Assembly: GCF_001014645.1 (NCBI RefSeq) | Contig: NZ_LASZ01000001.1 | Location: forward strand, 310,001-374,000 | From: Luteimonas sp. FCS-9 | Lineage (GTDB): Bacteria > Pseudomonadota > Gammaproteobacteria > Xanthomonadales > Xanthomonadaceae | DNA: 64,000 nt | Direction of reading: 5' to 3' | Notes under the pieces: generated by a model | Told to the model about the DNA's origin: nothing | The model's database searches: none | Seen by the model: the letters and a program-made list of their open reading frames with translations, nothing else | Shown here: in pieces, positions 19,909-33,803 of the stretch | Layout: each line of letters begins with the position of its first letter | Numbering within the stretch: the first letter of the stretch is position 1 | Made by a program: the position numbers and the translations under genes

Positions 19909-22346
19909 TCATGTCCGCAAGGCCTGCATCGGCGACACCCGCGCCGCCCGCACGGCCGGCACCCAGGCGGCCGCCACGGCGGTCAGCGCGAGCACGCCCA
20001 GCACCAGGCCGACGGCCAGCGGATCGGCCGGCTCGACACCGAACAGAAATCCCTGCAGCACCCGCGAACCCGACAGTGCGAGCGTCAACCCGATCGCCAA
20101 TCCCATGCCGATCTGCCGCGCGCTCTCGAGCAGGACCTGCCGCAACAATCGCGCCGGCGGCGCGCCGAGCGCGGCACGCACGCCGAACTCGTGGCGGCGG
20201 GCGGCAACCGAGGTCGCCATCACCGCATACAGCCCCACCGACGCCAGCAGCAACGCCAAGGCCGCGAACAAGCCGACCAATTGCAGATTGAGCGCCTGCT
20301 GGCCGGTCGTGGACGCGACCACCGTGGTCATGGCGCGCAGGTTCGAGATCGGCTGGCCGGGCGCGACCTCGGCGATCGCACGCTGCAGCGCGGCCTCATC
20401 CACGGCGGTCCCGCCGTGCATCCGCATGGAGTAGGTCAGGCCGCCGAAGCCGCGGATGATCTGCCAGATCGCATCGGGCAACTGCGCCATCGGTGTGTAC
20501 ATGACCGGCGCTGCGGGTTCGGCCGGCCCAGCGTGGCGCACGTCGCCCACCACGCCGACCACGCGCATCGCCCTACTCTGCGGACCGTCGTAAAAGGGCA
20601 TCGTCAGCAGCTTGCCCAGCGCGTCGCCGTCCAGGTAGCGACGTGCGAATGCTTCGCTGACCACGCAGACCGATTCGGCCCCTGCGACATCGCCTGCAGT
20701 CAGCCCGCGGCCGGCCAGGACCGGGATCCCGAAGACCGCGAACATGTCCGGGGTCATGAAGCGATACTGGCTGCTGATCTCGCGTCGGTCCGGCAGTTCC
20801 ACCGAGAAGTTCAATTGCGTGGTCACCGGCGGGTTGCTCGCGGCGGCCGCGGCGGCCACACCCGGCATCCGACGCAGCCGTTCGAGGATCCGGGTGGTCT
20901 GCCGATCGACCGCTTCGACGGTCTCCACACGGCCCTTCACCGGCGACAGGTTGAACACATATGTTTGCCGGCTCTCGATCCCGAGCGGGACGTTGGACAG
21001 CTCCTGCAGTGTCCGCATGAACAGACCCGCGCCTATGAGCAACACCACCGCCAGGGCCACCTGCGTGACCACCAGCGCCTTGCCCAGGTGACCTGAGCTG
21101 CGACTCCAGCCACCGCGCCCGCCGCCCACCAGTTCTGCTGCGAGCGGCAGCCGGCGGGTCCGCCAGATGCCGAGGAGCGCGGCGAATACTGCGGTACCGA
21201 CGCCACACGCGGCCGCGAATACGAGGCTTGCCACCGACAGCGCCGGCGGCTCGCCGCGCAACCAGACCAGCGGCACTGCACCGGCGAACAGGCGCAGGCC
21301 CAGCCATGCCAGCAACAGCCCGATCGCGGCACCGGTGATGCCGATCAGCGCGCCTTCGGCCAGCATCGGCAACCCCAACCGCGGCAGCGAGGCGCCCAGT
21401 GCGAGCCGCACCGCATGGTCGTGACTGCGGTCGAGTGTGCGCAGCAGCATCAGGCTGGCGAGATTCACCGCCGCGATCAGCAGCACGCAGCCGGCGGCAG
21501 CGGAGAACAGCCACAGCGTGTTGCCGCTCTGCGCCCGGAACAGGCTCGACAGCATCGGCAGCGCGCTGGGCGGATGCTCGCGCAGATGCTGGCGCAATGC
21601 GTCACGGCGATCGGCGGTGCCGTCGTCGAGCATCAGCTGCCCGATCACGGTCGCCGCCTCCGCCGAGGCGGCGGCGATGTCGACACCGGGTGCAAGCCGG
21701 GCGACCAGGATCTCGTTGGTCGACATGGATCGCGCCGCCGTGTCCTGCTGCAACGGCAACAGGACATCGAAGGGCTCGGGCCACTGGAAGCTGGCTGGCA
21801 GTACGCCCACGATTTCCGCCGCCTGCCCCTCCAGTTGCACCACGCGTCCCACGGCCGCCGGATCGGCCCCATAGGCCTGGCGCCAGTGCGCATGGGCGAG
21901 GATCACCGCCTGCGGGCCATGCGGGCGGTCCTCCTCGACGCTGAAGTTGCGACCCAGCATCGGCGGCAGTCCCAGCGTATCGATGAATCCGCGGTCGGCC
22001 CGCATCGAGCGCACCACCTCGGCCGTATCGCCGCGCGCGATGTTGGCGTCCATCGTCCAACCACGCAGCATGCCCACCGATACCACCGATCCCATCGCGC
22101 GGACCGGCTCGCGATAGGCCGGCCCGGCGACGTTGCGGTCGCCGTCGTCGTACTGGCCGATGGTGACCAACCGCGCCGACTCGGGAAACGGCAGGGGACG
22201 CAGCAATGCCTGGTCGATCAGCGCGAACACCGCGGTCGTGGTCGCCACGCCCAGCGCCAGCGTGAGCATCGCCAGCATCAGGTAGCCCGGCCGCCGCAGC
22301 AGGCCACGCCAGGCCTGACCGGCCTCGCGCCACGCGACGCCCGGCG

Positions 22347-22350
<4 letters not shown>
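19909..22350 (-). CDS. ABC transporter permease, duplicated FtsX/MacB type
   Basis: The 813-residue inner-membrane protein carries an N-terminal membrane segment (about 22-42, GYLMLAMLTLALGVATTTAV), a MacB-like periplasmic domain, a first FtsX membrane block (about 280-400), a further helix pair near 430-455, a second periplasmic domain and a final FtsX block (about 690-795) with the family's GVRAALGAPP segment. This duplicated layout resembles the ADOP permease group. Such proteins act in mechanotransmission and export of peptides or lipophilic compounds rather than import. Its ATG overlaps the ATPase stop (ATGA). Confidence 0.9.
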
Positions 22351-23131
<781 letters not shown>

Positions 23132-23135
<4 letters not shown>

Positions 23136-24385
23136 TGGAGTCGCAGGGTGTCGTGGTCGTTCCAGCGGCTGGTGTCGGACAGGATCACCGTGTCCCCAGG
23201 CCGGAGGCCGCTTCGCACTTCGATGCGGTCGCTGGACACGGCGCCGAACTCGACCGGCCGGCGCTGCGCTTCGTTGCTGCCGGCAGGCACCACGAACAGG
23301 GTGCCGCGCGCATCGGGCGCGGCGGACGCAGGCCGGGCGATGCTCAAGGTGTCGCGCAGTGTGCCGAGCAGCACCTTGCCATCGACCGACAGGTCGGGGC
23401 GCACGCCGGCGGGCAGCGGGTCGGAGAAGGCGACATCGACGGTGACACTGCCCTCGCGCACCGCGGGATCGATCCGTGCCAGCCGCCCGGTGACGACGCC
23501 GTTGCGGGTGTCGACCGACACCGGCAGTTCGAGCACCAGATCCTTGGCGAGCACCTCGGGCACCTGGAGGCGCGCGATCAGTTCGTCCGGACGCGCCACC
23601 CGCGCCAGCTTGGCGCCGGTCTCGACCTGCTGGCCGGGTTCGACTTCGACCTGCTGCAGGATACCGTCGATGCCGGCGCGCACCGCCAGCCCCCGGACCT
23701 GCGCACGGGCGATGGCCGTGGCACTGGCCGCCTCATCGCGCCGTGCCCGCGCAGCCTGCAACTGCGCCGCCATCGTCTGCCGAAACGCGGCCACCCGGCT
23801 GCGCTCGATCCGCGCCTGGCCCTGCCCTTGCTCCTCGGTGATCTGCGCCTCGCGCATGTCGATCGCCGACATCACGCCGGCCGCGTGCGCGCGTTCAAAG
23901 GCTTCGCGCTTGACCTGCGCGATGCGCCAGGTCGAGGATGCGGCCGCTTCCTGCGCCTGCTGGTCCAGCAGTTGCGACACGAGTTGCGTGCGCACCGCGG
24001 CGACGTCCGCCTCGGCACCGGCGAGCGCGGCTTCGGCCTTGTCGAGCGCGGACTGCAGTTCGGGATTGGCCAGCCGCAGGATCACCGTGTCGGCCTCCAC
24101 GCGCGCACCGGCCAGCACCACCACTTCCTGCACGGTCGCGGTCGCGCCGGCCGAGATCCAGCGGATCTGGCGCGGGACCAGTGTGCCGGTCGCGCGGATC
24201 TCGCGATGCATGTCGCCCTGCACCACGGTATCGATCCAGAGTTCGGAGCGGCTCACGCCCGGCGCGGCGCGACCGATCCCCAGGCCGACGCCGACGAGCA
24301 GCGCCAGCGCGGCGACGCCGAGCGCGCTCCATTGCAGATTGCGAAGCCGCCACAGCGGCGTGCGGGAAGATTTCGCGATGTCCAT
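23132..24385 (-). CDS. Periplasmic adaptor subunit (HlyD/MFP family)
   Basis: The 417-residue membrane-fusion protein links the ABC pair to an outer-membrane channel. It has one N-terminal membrane helix (about 18-38), a barrel-sandwich lipoyl-like domain split by a long alpha-helical hairpin (about 90-210, Ala/Gln/Glu-rich, coiled-coil character), then beta-barrel and membrane-proximal domains (PGLRPGDTVIL-like end). No outer-membrane factor gene lies nearby, so a TolC-like protein from elsewhere would be used. The ATG at 24385 has no ribosome site and lies only about three bases from the predicted sigma-54 transcription start. No other start codon precedes the membrane helix. Confidence 0.88.
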
Positions 24386-24398
24386 GCCCGGTATCGGC

Positions 24399-24413
24399 GC
24401 AGGGATCGTGCCA
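24399..24413 (-). promoter_or_regulatory. Sigma-54 (RpoN) promoter of the exporter/two-component unit
   Basis: On the minus strand the sequence TTGGCACGATCCCTGC gives a complete -24 box (TTGGCACG), a 4-bp spacer and CTGC in place of TTGC at -12. The essential GG-N10-GC spacing is exact. The predicted start is near 24388. An NtrC-family activator is encoded in the same unit, which supports the call. Confidence 0.85.
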
Positions 24414-24479
24414 ACCGCCCGGCGGTGCTCAAGCCATTGATTCGACCGGCGGACCCGGGAAGAGACCAGTCCCCAAACC

Positions 24480-24513
24480 GTACGATTCCGGACGACGGCG
24501 CCCGAAATCGTAC
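24480..24513. promoter_or_regulatory. 34-bp dyad, probable enhancer site for the NtrC-type regulator
   Basis: Arms beginning GTACGATT (24480) and ending AATCGTAC (24513) form a 34-bp dyad in which 14 of 17 base pairs are symmetric. Its centre lies about 84 bp upstream of the -24 box, a usual distance for a sigma-54 enhancer. The arms are much less GC-rich at their outer ends than the surrounding DNA. Confidence 0.7.
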
Positions 24514-24519
24514 AGGCCT

Positions 24520-24610
24520 GTAGGAGCGCGCTTGCGCGTGATGGGGCTTTCCCCGGGAAAGCCCGTCGCGCGTCCCCGAAAAGGGGATGCAAGCACAAGC
24601 GCGCTCCTAC
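24520..24610. repeat. GTAGGAGCGCGC palindromic repeat, copy C
   Basis: A longer and more diverged copy, with arms GTAGGAGCGCGCTTGCGCGTGATGGG and a right arm ending GCGCGCTCCTAC. It carries an inner dyad (GGGCTTTCCCCGGGAAAGCCC) and extra sequence. It lies between the alpha-2-macroglobulin stop and the sigma-54 unit, both on the minus strand, and could insulate them. Confidence 0.8.
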
Positions 24611-24638
24611 AGGGGGTGCGTCGATGGCCGCGCGACGC

Positions 24639-27600
24639 TCAGGGCTGCACCACCGTGATGCTGTCCGGCACCGACGCACCGACGCCGCGCAGCTGCGGAC
24701 GGTACATGTCCTCGACCAGCGGCGGCGGCGCGGTGTAGGTGCCGGGGCTGACCGCGCGGACCAGGTAGAACACGCGCGCGGTGCGGCCGCGGTCGAGTTT
24801 GAGCGCGGCGACGAAGCGGTCGTCGCGATACTCCTCGTGCCGCACCGTCGCCGCACCGCCGCGTTCGGTGATCCGGATGCCGTCGACGACGACGTCGGCC
24901 CATTGCTTGCCGTCGCCGAGGTTGAAGTTCTCGACCTCCAGACCTGCCGGCAGCAGGTCGGTCAACAGCGCGTCGGGCATGTCGCGGTCGGCGACGACCG
25001 AGACCGCGACGATCAGCGCCTCGCCTTCGGCCAGCGGCCCGGGCGTCCACGGCTGGCCATCGGTGCCGTAGAGCCGGCGTTCGACCTTGAGCACGCTGGC
25101 ATCGGCGGCCGGCGCCTGCAGCGGCACGCCGGCGACATCGATGCTGGCGTACATCGGTGGCTCGCCCTGCGGGGCGAAATGCACGCCGCGACGCAGCCCG
25201 GCCTCGTCGAACGCGCGGCCGACGATCGCCGCCGGTGCGATCGCCTCCTCGACGTCGCCCTCGCGCAGCGTGCCACCGACGCGCCGGCGCTGGTCCGCCA
25301 TCAGCGCGCGCCCGAGCCGCGCGATCGCGATCTGCTCCTGCGTGCTCAGGTACATCCAGCCGCGCTGCCTGCGGGCATCGAGGTCGCGACCGATGTCGAC
25401 CGCACGGGCGTCGTAGGCCGCCTTGGCCACGTCGCGCTCGTGGGTCAGCGCGATCATCAGCGACGCATCGCGCAGCGGCGTGCCGTAGTCCCCGAGGTAG
25501 CCCGGCCGGTCGCCCTTGAACGCGAAGCCGGCCTCGATCGCGCGCTCGCCGCGCGCCTTGTCGCCCTGCAGCGACAGCGCAAGGCCCAGGTGCACCAGCG
25601 GCAGGCCGGTGCGCGTGTTCGCGCGCTCGTTGTCCCACAGCCCGCGCAGCGTGCCCAGCGGCGCGCGGTTGACCCGCGCGAGCGCGTAGCCGGCATAAGC
25701 CTGGTAGGCGAAGCGCAGGTGCTCGCGCTCGTCCTGGCCGTAGAACGCGTTGCCGCCCGACAGCAGGTCCTCGGACAGCCGCTCGAGCGCCTTCTGCAGC
25801 ACCGCCTCGGGCACCGCGAAGCCGGCATCCCGGGCATCGAGCAGGAACTCGACGATGTACGGGGTCAGCATCGGATTGACGTCGCCGTCGTCGCCCCACA
25901 TCGAGAAGTGCCCGGTGCCGACCTGCATCGATGCCAGCCGCCCGAACGCGGCCTCCACCACGCGCCGGCGCTTGGCGGCGTCGACGTCCGGAATGCCGAG
26001 CATCGCGACGGTGGCCTCGTCGAGCTGCAGCGCAGCGAAGCCGCGGCTGGTGGTCTGCTCCGCGCAGCCGTAGGGATAACTCAGTGCACCGTCGATCGCG
26101 GCGGCGAACGGGATCGGCGGCAGCGCGCTGACCGAGAACCGCGCGTTGACCGACCCGGTCATCAGCCCGTCCATCGCACCGGCGTCGAGCGTCAGCGGCG
26201 TCGTGCCGTCGAGCACGCGCGTGCTCGAGCGCAGCACCGCCGGCCAGGCCGGGCGCACCGGCAGGTCGTAGCTGCGGTCGACGCGATGGCCGTTGCCGGC
26301 CACGCGCACGCGCACCTTCGCGACGGTGTAGCCGGGCTGCGCGGTCAGCGGGAAGCGCAACGTGGCCTTGCCGTCGGCCGCCAGCGGCACCCGGCGGCTG
26401 CCGTCGCCGATCGCCAGCGGCCCGACACCGTCGACGCGCACGTCGAACTCCCCCGCCCGGCCGCTGAAGTTGGTCAGGTCCAGGGTCACCGTGCTGCGGT
26501 CGCCGGGCGCGAGCACCCGCGGCATGCTGGCCTCGGCGACCACCGGCGCGCGCACCAGCGTCTCGACGTCGCGGCTGCCGTAGCGGTCGGCCGAGAACAC
26601 CAGCGCCGAGACCCGCAGCGTGCCGTTGAAGTCCGGCACCTGCAGCGGCACCCGGGCATTGCCGCGCGCGTCGAGCTTCACCGGGCCGGCGAACAGGTCG
26701 ACGGTCTGCACGCGCGCGGTGGGACGGCGCGCCTGCGGCAGCGAGGCCAAGGGCGCGTCGCCGCCGAAGCGCAGTTTCGCGGTGCCGCCCTCGAAGCTCT
26801 CGATGACCCGGCCGTAGACGTCGTAGGCGTCGACGCCGAACCGGCGTTGCGCGAAGAAATGCCGCCAGGCGTCGGGCACCGGGAAACGGGTGATGTTGAG
26901 GATGCCCACGTCGACCGCCGACACCGTGACCCAGGCGGCCTGGCCGGCCAGCTCCGGCGCGCTCACGGTGACCTGCATCGGGCCCTCGGGGCGGATGTGC
27001 TCTGGCGCCTTGAGCCCGACTGCGACCCGGCGCTCGCGACGCTGCATCGGCACATGCGCGATGCCGACCGCGCGCGCCGGCGTGACCGCGCTCGCCGCGC
27101 TGCCGCCGCGGAACACCAGCGCGGTCACGTAGACGTCGTGGCGCTCCCAGTCCTCGGTGACCGGGATCTCGAACGTGCTGCCGGGCCTGGCGTCGATCTC
27201 GTGCAGATAGAGCATGCGGTCGCTCTCGACCATCAGCAGGCCCTTGCCCGGGTGCGGCGGCGTCACCGTGACGCGCATCGTGTCGCCGGCGCGGTAGCCG
27301 GTCTTGTCCAGCGCGACCTTGACCTTGTCGGGACGCGCATCGAGGCCGCGGTTGTCATCGTCCCAGCCCCAGCCGGCGCGGAAGGGATAGCGCGAGACCA
27401 GCTTGGTCTGCGGGTCCTCGACGTCGATGCGGTACTCGCCCCACTCCACCGGCACGTCGAAACGCGCGGCCGCGGCGCCCGCATCGACACTGCGCGTCTC
27501 GACGGTCTCGAAGCGGCGGGTGAATTCGTAGCGCCAGCCCTCGTCGTCGTTGCGCCAGTGGTAGTCGCGATGCTCGCGCACCAGCGAGACCTTCAGCCCC

Positions 27601-29567
27601 TGCAACGGCCGCGGCTTGCCGTCCTGGCCCACGCGCACCAGCTCGAAGCGCGCGGTCGCATTGGCGTCGGCGCCATCGTCAGGATCGAACAGCGGGCGCA
27701 CGCCCACCAGCGCGTCGGCCGGCCACAGCACCCGCTTGAGCGTGCGGTCCACGCTGCGCCCGCCGGTCTCGTAGAGGCTGCCCGAGACGATCGCGGCGAT
27801 CGGCGTCACCGGCCGGGCCTCGTCGGGCAGCGGGATGTCGGCCTGCAGCCGGCCCTGCGCGTCGAACGTGCCGTCGACGACCTCCTTGGCCTCGCGCGGC
27901 AGTTCCACGGTCGGATCCCCGAAGAAGAACCCCGGCAGCCCCTCGACCGGCGCGCGCTCGACGGCGACGGCCAGCCGCGCGGTGAAGCGGTTGCCGGCCG
28001 CCGGCGCGCCGTAGAGGTAGGCGCCGGTCGCCTGCAGCCGCAGCGGCTCGCCGGGGCGCAGCGTCGCCTGTCCGGCGTCGAGGTCGAGCTTCATGCGCTC
28101 GGGCAGGAACTCCTCGATGCGCAGCGTCATGCCCTGCACCGCCTCGCGGCTGGCCGGATCGGTGCGGAATTCCACCCGCCAGCTGCCGGTCGGCGCATCG
28201 ACCGGGATCTCGTGCTCGAACCGGACGTAGCCGCCCTCGCCCGGCTCGACCCGGCGCTCGAGGAAGGTCTTGCCGTCGGGCTGGCGCAGGCGGGCGAACA
28301 GCGTCTGCGCGCGGCCGTCCTTCGCCTGCACCGGGCGCCCGTCGTGGTCGCGCAGCAGCGCCGACACGCGCACCGTCTCGCCGGGGCGGTAGAGGTCGCG
28401 GCCCGACCACGCGAACACGTCGAACCAGGCCTGCTCGCGGCCGCCGACCGAGAACTCCGACAGGTCCAGGGCCGGCTGGTTGAACGGCAGCATCGACACG
28501 TCACCGCCGCGCCGGGCGATGAGCACGTGCGCGGCCTCGAGCCGGTAGTCGAGCATTGCGTTGCCGCGCGCGTCGGTCTTGCCGCGGAAGACGGTCTCGC
28601 CCTTGCCGTCGCGCACCTCGAGTTCGGCGTTGCCGATCGGTGCGCCGTCGCGCAGCGACGCGGTGTGGACGAACAGGCGCTCACGGTAGGCACGTGCGTG
28701 CAGGCCGATGTCGCTGACGGTGAAGAACGCCGTCTCGAACTGGTCGGCGAATGCGCCGGCGCGCTTCATCACCGCGAAGTACAGCCCCGGCTGCTGCAGT
28801 TCCTTGATCCCCTGCAGCGGCAGGTAGGTCAGCACGCGCTCGTTGCGCGCGCCGTCGATCGAGAAGCGGTTGACGTACACCGGCTGCGCGAGCTTCGACA
28901 GCGGCGTGCGTCCGCTGTAGCCGTAGCGGTCGTCGAGATCCCAGCTGCCGCGGCGGCCGCCGCGCTGGTACTGCGCGAAGAACGCCGGCAGCGACGCGTC
29001 GTCGACGCGCAGGAACTCCACGTCGACCTCCTCGACGTTGATCGAGACGATCGGCAGGCCGCGCGATTCCTTCGCCGGCAGCACGCTGCCCTGCGATGCG
29101 AAGCCGACGACCGGATCGAGCTCGCCGGTGAACACCTTGCGCTCGAGGTCCTGGCCCAGCGTGTCGCCGTCGGCCGAGGTCAGCTTTCCGGAGATGCGGA
29201 CCGTGTAGTCGCGGTTGGCCTCCACGTGCGGGAAGCGCAGCACCTTGCCGTCGTCGTCGAGGGTCCAGCTGCCGTCGCGGCCGGCGTTGTCGGCCAGCGT
29301 GACCAGCGCATCGAAGTCCTGGGTGCCGACCAGCGCCTCGGAGAACTCGAGGGCCAGCGACAGCGCGCCATCGTGCTGGTCGGGGAACGCCCGCACCAGG
29401 CCGAAGCCCTCGACCTGCGCGCGTTCGGTGCGGATCGCCTCGCCGCCGGCGGCGGGGACCTGGCCGCCGGGGTCGCGCCGGCAGCCGCCCACGAGCATGA
29501 CCGCCACGGCCAGCAGCAGCACCGCGACGCAACAGGCGCCCGGGCGCCCCCGAAATCCGATCGACAT
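24639..29567 (-). CDS. Bacterial alpha-2-macroglobulin lipoprotein with thioester
   Basis: This is a broad protease trap of the periplasm, matching the E. coli YfhM type in length (1642 residues against about 1650). It has a lipoprotein signal with lipobox LVGGC (Cys29), repeated macroglobulin domains, a bait-region zone in the middle, and the reactive thioester motif GCAEQ (Cys1168) in the helical thioester domain (about 1150-1440). ATG 29567 follows GGGGAAC; the open frame upstream runs into gyrA antisense. Family members usually sit beside pbpC and are thought to protect the cell when the wall is breached. Here the exporter/two-component genes lie between the two. Confidence 0.93.
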   Translation of the reverse strand: MSIGFRGRPGACCVAVLLLAVAVMLVGGCRRDPGGQVPAAGGEAIRTERAQVEGFGLVRAFPDQHDGALSLALEFSEALVGTQDFDALVTLADNAGRDGSWTLDDDGKVLRFPHVEANRDYTVRISGKLTSADGDTLGQDLERKVFTGELDPVVGFASQGSVLPAKESRGLPIVSINVEEVDVEFLRVDDASLPAFFAQYQRGGRRGSWDLDDRYGYSGRTPLSKLAQPVYVNRFSIDGARNERVLTYLPLQGIKELQQPGLYFAVMKRAGAFADQFETAFFTVSDIGLHARAYRERLFVHTASLRDGAPIGNAELEVRDGKGETVFRGKTDARGNAMLDYRLEAAHVLIARRGGDVSMLPFNQPALDLSEFSVGGREQAWFDVFAWSGRDLYRPGETVRVSALLRDHDGRPVQAKDGRAQTLFARLRQPDGKTFLERRVEPGEGGYVRFEHEIPVDAPTGSWRVEFRTDPASREAVQGMTLRIEEFLPERMKLDLDAGQATLRPGEPLRLQATGAYLYGAPAAGNRFTARLAVAVERAPVEGLPGFFFGDPTVELPREAKEVVDGTFDAQGRLQADIPLPDEARPVTPIAAIVSGSLYETGGRSVDRTLKRVLWPADALVGVRPLFDPDDGADANATARFELVRVGQDGKPRPLQGLKVSLVREHRDYHWRNDDEGWRYEFTRRFETVETRSVDAGAAAARFDVPVEWGEYRIDVEDPQTKLVSRYPFRAGWGWDDDNRGLDARPDKVKVALDKTGYRAGDTMRVTVTPPHPGKGLLMVESDRMLYLHEIDARPGSTFEIPVTEDWERHDVYVTALVFRGGSAASAVTPARAVGIAHVPMQRRERRVAVGLKAPEHIRPEGPMQVTVSAPELAGQAAWVTVSAVDVGILNITRFPVPDAWRHFFAQRRFGVDAYDVYGRVIESFEGGTAKLRFGGDAPLASLPQARRPTARVQTVDLFAGPVKLDARGNARVPLQVPDFNGTLRVSALVFSADRYGSRDVETLVRAPVVAEASMPRVLAPGDRSTVTLDLTNFSGRAGEFDVRVDGVGPLAIGDGSRRVPLAADGKATLRFPLTAQPGYTVAKVRVRVAGNGHRVDRSYDLPVRPAWPAVLRSSTRVLDGTTPLTLDAGAMDGLMTGSVNARFSVSALPPIPFAAAIDGALSYPYGCAEQTTSRGFAALQLDEATVAMLGIPDVDAAKRRRVVEAAFGRLASMQVGTGHFSMWGDDGDVNPMLTPYIVEFLLDARDAGFAVPEAVLQKALERLSEDLLSGGNAFYGQDEREHLRFAYQAYAGYALARVNRAPLGTLRGLWDNERANTRTGLPLVHLGLALSLQGDKARGERAIEAGFAFKGDRPGYLGDYGTPLRDASLMIALTHERDVAKAAYDARAVDIGRDLDARRQRGWMYLSTQEQIAIARLGRALMADQRRRVGGTLREGDVEEAIAPAAIVGRAFDEAGLRRGVHFAPQGEPPMYASIDVAGVPLQAPAADASVLKVERRLYGTDGQPWTPGPLAEGEALIVAVSVVADRDMPDALLTDLLPAGLEVENFNLGDGKQWADVVVDGIRITERGGAATVRHEEYRDDRFVAALKLDRGRTARVFYLVRAVSPGTYTAPPPLVEDMYRPQLRGVGASVPDSITVVQP

Positions 29568-29606
29568 CCCGTGTTCCCCGCCTGGCGACGGCGCAGTATA
29601 GGAACG

Positions 29607-29653
29607 CAAAAGGGCCAGCGCGCACTTTCCTGAGGAAAATGCACGCTGGCCCC
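29607..29653 (-). terminator. Rho-independent terminator of gyrA
   Basis: Read on the minus strand, GGGCCAGCGTGCA pairs with TGCGCGCTGGCCC (one G-U pair) around an inner TTTCC/GGAAA stem and is followed by TTTT. It starts 22 bp after the gyrA stop and separates gyrA from the alpha-2-macroglobulin gene. Confidence 0.85.
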
Positions 29654-29674
29654 GGTCTCGCCGGTGACGGCCTG

Positions 29675-32392
<2,718 letters not shown>

Positions 32393-32498
32393 CTAGAGGG
32401 TTTGCATCCTGTCTGCGCGGCCCGGTTTTCCGGCGTCGGGCGCGGGGCGCCGGCGCTGCGCGTACCGGCCGCCGGCGACGCGATCAAAACGACAGGAA

Positions 32499-32528
32499 AT
32501 CATAGCACGGACGACAGGTCCGCCCCAA
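32499..32528 (-). promoter_or_regulatory. Sigma-70-type promoter of gyrA
   Basis: On the minus strand TTGGGG (32523-32528) and TATGAT (32499-32504) are 18 bp apart, giving a good -10 and a moderate -35. The leader to the gyrA ATG is about 100 nt. Confidence 0.6.
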
Positions 32529-32660
32529 GGTTTCTAACGCAAAAACAAGGACTTGGGAGAATGCTGCGGGCGTCTGTCCGCGGAAATCGGCAAACCGCGG
32601 CGGCAATTGCGTCGGCATGCGGGCGCCGCCCGGCCGCGAGCGCAGTTCCGGGGCAAGCCT

Positions 32661-32683
32661 TTCGCGCGCGAGCGCGCGCCTAC
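32661..32683. repeat. Half-copy of the GTAGGAGCGCGC repeat
   Basis: Only a right arm is present (TTCGCGCGCGAGCGCGCGCC followed by TAC); no left arm precedes it. It lies just after the mtnA stop codon. Confidence 0.6.
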
Positions 32684-32744
32684 GGGGTCATCGCGCTGGG
32701 CGGCGTCTCCCCGGTGCGGACCAGGGCGGCGAAACGCGGCGGCG

Positions 32745-33803
32745 TCAGGAAAACAGCGCGCGCATGGCCTCGGGCGTCGGATGCTCGACGACGCCGCGCT
32801 CGGTGACGATCGCGTCGATCAGGCTGCCCGGGGTCACGTCGAACACCGGGTTCCAGGCCTGGATGCCGTCGGCGACGGTGCGATGCCCGCCGACGCCGAA
32901 CAGCTCGCCCGGGTCGCGCTGCTCGATCTCGATCAGTTCGCCCGATGCGGTCTCCATGTCGACGGTCGACGACGGCGCGACCACCATGAACTTCACCCCG
33001 TGGTGGCGCGCGGCGATCGCCAGCTGGTAGGTGCCGATCTTGTTGGCGGTGTCGCCGTTGGCGCAGATGCGGTCGGCGCCCACGACCACCCACTGCACGA
33101 AGCCGCCCTTCATCAGGTGCGAGGCGGCCGAGTCGGCGATCAGCGTGGCGTCGATGCCGTCCTGCTGCAGCTCCCACACCGTCAATCGCGCGCCCTGCAG
33201 CCAAGGCCGCGTCTCGCCGGCGAATACCCGGGCGATTCGGCCCTGCGCCATGCCGGCGCGGATCACGCCCAGCGCGGTGCCGAAGCCGGCGGTCGCCAGC
33301 GAACCGGTGTTGCAGTGGGTCAGCACCCCGCTGCCCGGCGCGATCAGGGCCGCGCCCAGCGCGCCCATGTGCCGGTTCGCCGCGAGGTCCTCGTCGGCGA
33401 TCGCCTGCGCCTCGCGCGCCAGCACCTCGGGCCAGTCGCCGCCGGCTGCGCCCAGCGCCCGGCGCATGCGCGCCAAGGCCCAGGCCAGGTTCACCGCGGT
33501 CGGGCGCGCGGCATTCAGCCGCTGCAGCGCCGGCTCGAGCTTGGCCAGCGCGGCCGCACCGTCCTCGGCCTCGATGTCGCGCGCGCCCAGCACCGCGCCC
33601 CAAGCCGCGGCAATGCCGATCGCCGGCGCGCCGCGCACGGTCAGCGCGTGGATCGCCTGCGCGACCTCGTCGCTCGTCGCGCAGGTCGCATGCTCGACCA
33701 CGAACGGCAGCTTGCGCTGGTCGAGCAGTTCGAGCGTGTCGCCGGTCCACAGGATCGGGCGGATGTGGTCGTAGCGGTCGAAATCGAGGGGCGATGCGTT
33801 CAT
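32745..33803 (-). CDS. mtnA: S-methyl-5-thioribose-1-phosphate isomerase
   Basis: This cytoplasmic enzyme converts methylthioribose 1-phosphate to methylthioribulose 1-phosphate in methionine salvage. The 352-residue product has the family signatures [15 protein letters not shown], the catalytic cysteine in [18 protein letters not shown] and the catalytic aspartate in [21 protein letters not shown]. The length is normal. ATG 33803 begins [17 protein letters not shown], the conserved substrate-binding end; the longer frame upstream is encoded by an inverted-repeat element and is not real. No other salvage gene is in the window. Confidence 0.95.
   Translation of the reverse strand: MNASPLDFDRYDHIRPILWTGDTLELLDQRKLPFVVEHATCATSDEVAQAIHALTVRGAPAIGIAAAWGAVLGARDIEAEDGAAALAKLEPALQRLNAARPTAVNLAWALARMRRALGAAGGDWPEVLAREAQAIADEDLAANRHMGALGAALIAPGSGVLTHCNTGSLATAGFGTALGVIRAGMAQGRIARVFAGETRPWLQGARLTVWELQQDGIDATLIADSAASHLMKGGFVQWVVVGADRICANGDTANKIGTYQLAIAARHHGVKFMVVAPSSTVDMETASGELIEIEQRDPGELFGVGGHRTVADGIQAWNPVFDVTPGSLIDAIVTERGVVEHPTPEAMRALFS

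Larger units (their letters stand above)
32393..32744. other. Gene-free spacer between mtnA and gyrA
   Basis: 352 bp without a supportable gene. The part next to gyrA holds its promoter and leader. The part next to mtnA holds a half-copy of the GTAGGAGCGCGC repeat. The middle has nothing I recognise. Confidence 0.7.

Noticed and set aside
24624-29633. A 1669-residue open frame on the plus strand opposite the alpha-2-macroglobulin gene
   Set aside because: It is exactly antisense to a gene with clear domains. Its translation is low-complexity Arg/Ala/Val/His text without motifs, as expected from high-GC codon bias.
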